DNA from: an uncultured Kineosporia sp.
GTDB lineage: Bacteria; Actinomycetota; Actinomycetes; Actinomycetales; Kineosporiaceae
Assembly: GCA_937859855.1 (NCBI GenBank)
Contig: CALMAR010000498.1
Span: 3,056-10,633 of the forward strand
Direction: 5' to 3'
DNA length: 7,578 bases
Shown here: one piece after another, positions 5,707 to 7,578 of the stretch
Layout: each line of letters begins with the position of its first letter
How positions within the stretch are numbered: the first letter of the stretch is position 1
Made by a program: the position numbers and the translations under genes
Notes under the pieces: model-generated
Database searches by the model: none
What the model was told of the DNA's origin: nothing
The model's input: only the letters and a program-made list of their open reading frames with translations

Positions 5707-7578
5707 CAGCGGCCGCGGCCCTGCTGAGCGTGATCCTGCCTGCCGTCGCCGCCGGGCTGGGGCTGCCGTTCGGGCGCCGATACCGGCATCTGGCTCAGGA
5801 GCGGGCCGTCTTCTTCGCCCTGGGCACGGCCGCGGCGGCGATCGTGGAGGCGATCGGGGTGGGCCGCAACGGCACGGTGGACAGCATCGCCCTGCTCGGC
5901 CGGGCCGACATCGGCCTGTTCACCCTCGGCCTGGACCTGCGCGCCGACGGCCTGTCGGCGGCGGTGGCGATCGCGGCCGGGGTGGTGGCCGCCTGCGTGC
6001 AGATCTACTCCACGGCTTATCTGGCCGGGGAGGGCCCACCGGGCGAACCCACGCGGTACCCGAGCTTCGCTGCCACCGTCTCCATGTTCACCGCCGCGAT
6101 GATGCTGGTGGTGCACGCGGGCGACATCGTGCTGCTGCTGGTCGGCTGGGAAGTGATGGGCCTGGCGTCCTATCTGCTGATCGGGCATCACTCCGAACGC
6201 CCGGCCGCCCGGGCCGCCGCCCTCAAAGCGTTCTTGGTCACCCGGGCCGGCGACATCGGCGTCCTGCTGGCGGTGATCCTCCTCATCGCCAGCGCACGCA
6301 CGACGTCCATCCAGATCCTGATCCGGGACGTCGCCGCGAACGGGATCCCCCACACCACCCTGCTGGCCGCCGCGCTCCTCTTCCTGGCCGGGGTGGCGGG
6401 CAAGTCGGCCCAGTTCCCGCTGCACACCTGGTTGCCGGACGCGATGGAGGGCCCGACCCCGATCTCGGCTCTGATCCACGCCGCGACCATGGTGGCGGCC
6501 GGGGTGTTCCTGGTCGCCCGCCTGCTGCCGCTGTACCTGGCGGTGCCGGGGGCGCTGGAGGTCGCCGCGGTGATCGCGTCGATCAGCATGACCGGGGCCG
6601 CTGTGGCCGCGTTCGCCCAGGACGACCTGAAGCGGCTGCTGGCCTGGTCGACCATCAGCCAGGTCGCGTACATGCTCGCCGGAGTAGCGGTTTCGGCTGG
6701 GAGTGCCGCGCCCGGCATCCTGCACCTGCTCTCGCACGCCGCATTCAAGGCGCTGCTGTTCCTGGCCGCCGGCTGCATCATCCATCTGGCCGGCTCCACC
6801 CTGATGACCGACATGGGCGGGCTGTGGCGCAGTCACCGGCGACTGGCGGTGCTGTTCGGGATCGGGTTGTGCGCGCTGGCCGGGATACCACCGTTCAGTG
6901 GCTTCTGGTCCAAGGAGGCGGTGCTGACGTCGGCCAGCGACGCCGCCGGGAACGGAGCCTGGAGCGGATGGCTGGTGCTGCTGTGCGGGCTGGGCACCTC
7001 ACTGGTCACCGGGCTGTACGCCGGGCGGGCCTGGTCGATGGTCGCCCTGGGCCAGCTGCCGCCGCCGCCCGCGCAGGGCGACGCGGAGACCGAGGAGCCG
7101 CACATCACCCTCGATCCGGGTGAGGATCGGGGACGCCCGCATCAGGTTCCGGCCGCGATGATGACTCCGCTGTACGTGCTGGCGGTGCCGGCTGTGCTGC
7201 TCGGGCTGGTGCTGATTCGCCCGCCGGGGGTGCTGACCGGAATCCACGTCGGCCTGATCACCGGCGTGACCGGTTCGATGCTCAGCCTGGCTGGAGTGGG
7301 CTGGGCGGTATCGGCGCCCCGGCTGGGTGCGGCGGACATCGCCGCCGTTCTGCCGGCCCCGGCCCGGGCGTTCATCCGCGACGGCTACCGGCTGGACGAC
7401 CTGCAGGACGCCCTGGTGGTCCGCCCGGTGCTGGTGCTGGCGGCGGTGATCCGGCGCGGAGACGGCGGTGTGGTCGACGGCGCGGTGCGCGGGGTGGCGA
7501 CGGTAGCCCGGGTGGCCGGGCAGCAGCTGCGCCGGGCCCAGACCGGCCTGGCCACCAGCTATCTGAGCTGGCTGATGG
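5703..7578 (+). CDS. nuoL: NADH-quinone oxidoreductase subunit L (partial, runs off right edge)
   Basis: Antiporter-like proton-pumping subunit at the distal end of the complex I membrane arm; 625 codons are present without a stop. Key charged residues can be seen in context: Glu150 in GWEVMGLASYLL, Lys234 in AGKSAQFPLHTWLPDAMEGPTP cut here to its core AGKSAQFPLHTW, His259 in LIHAATMV, His341/His345/Lys349 in HLLSHAAFKALL, and Lys404 in FSGFWSKEA. A hydrophilic loop (~450-480) with PPPP and acidic residues separates two late helices. The final visible part has the long amphipathic lateral-helix region (from about YRLDDLQDALVVRP) and the start of what should be the last membrane helix, so only a short C-terminus is missing. 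The GTG lies in the nuoK stop (GTGA), with GGAGG at 5694-5698. nuoM should follow. Confidence 0.95.
   Translation, partial: MTAAAALLSVILPAVAAGLGLPFGRRYRHLAQERAVFFALGTAAAAIVEAIGVGRNGTVDSIALLGRADIGLFTLGLDLRADGLSAAVAIAAGVVAACVQIYSTAYLAGEGPPGEPTRYPSFAATVSMFTAAMMLVVHAGDIVLLLVGWEVMGLASYLLIGHHSERPAARAAALKAFLVTRAGDIGVLLAVILLIASARTTSIQILIRDVAANGIPHTTLLAAALLFLAGVAGKSAQFPLHTWLPDAMEGPTPISALIHAATMVAAGVFLVARLLPLYLAVPGALEVAAVIASISMTGAAVAAFAQDDLKRLLAWSTISQVAYMLAGVAVSAGSAAPGILHLLSHAAFKALLFLAAGCIIHLAGSTLMTDMGGLWRSHRRLAVLFGIGLCALAGIPPFSGFWSKEAVLTSASDAAGNGAWSGWLVLLCGLGTSLVTGLYAGRAWSMVALGQLPPPPAQGDAETEEPHITLDPGEDRGRPHQVPAAMMTPLYVLAVPAVLLGLVLIRPPGVLTGIHVGLITGVTGSMLSLAGVGWAVSAPRLGAADIAAVLPAPARAFIRDGYRLDDLQDALVVRPVLVLAAVIRRGDGGVVDGAVRGVATVARVAGQQLRRAQTGLATSYLSWLM

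Noticed and set aside
5616..6836. 406-codon open frame on the minus strand opposite nuoK/nuoL
   Set aside because: It is antisense to clearly conserved complex I genes. Its composition (long runs of Gln, His, Arg, Gly, Asp) is that of a shadow frame in high-GC DNA, with no recognisable domain.
5633..7123. 496-codon open frame on the plus strand overlapping nuoL
   Set aside because: It is an out-of-frame Arg/Gly/Pro-rich reading of nuoL. The nuoL frame carries all conserved proton-channel residues.

Overview
This window is GC-rich DNA from a high-GC actinobacterium (Actinomycetota). Most codons end in G or C, four starts are GTG, gene junctions overlap by 4 bases, and several genes look leaderless. 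The NuoI type resembles, from memory, the second, partial nuo cluster of Streptomyces. I cannot place it at genus level. The first ~50 bases are almost pure C and are probably a sequencing or assembly artefact at a contig edge.

Left block, minus strand, read from 2863 down to 1: a Rieske non-heme iron oxygenase alpha subunit of the GbcA/choline-monooxygenase/CntA type (1697-2863), then, after 38 bp, an OmpR-type response regulator (960-1658), then its overlapping sensor histidine kinase (963 to the window edge, truncated). The kinase is readable through two membrane segments, a HAMP domain and the phosphoacceptor histidine.

Centre: a TetR repressor with a BetI-like C-terminal half (2953-3636) is divergent from the oxygenase. 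The 74-89 bp between them contains repeated half-site-like sequences. This pair looks like a quaternary-amine (betaine/choline/carnitine-like) catabolic oxygenase and its local repressor, though the substrate is inferred. No reductase partner is visible.

Bases 3637-4028 (~390 bp) hold no convincing gene. They contain an 11-bp direct repeat, a weak terminator-like hairpin, and a four-copy 10-bp tandem repeat overlapping a 9-bp-arm inverted repeat just upstream of nuoI.

Right block, plus strand: nuoI, nuoJ, nuoK and nuoL (nuoL runs off the end), joined by GTGA overlaps. They encode the peripheral two-cluster ferredoxin subunit and three membrane subunits, including a proton-pumping one, of a complex I-like NADH/ferredoxin:quinone oxidoreductase. 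nuoM and nuoN would be expected beyond the window. nuoH and nuoA-G are not upstream, so this nuo group starts at nuoI.

I found no RNA genes, insertion sequences, CRISPR arrays or clear new systems. The most useful second-look items are the split nuo operon, the enlarged NuoK, the apparent leaderless starts, the repeats ahead of nuoI, the divergent oxygenase/repressor region and the corrupted left edge.
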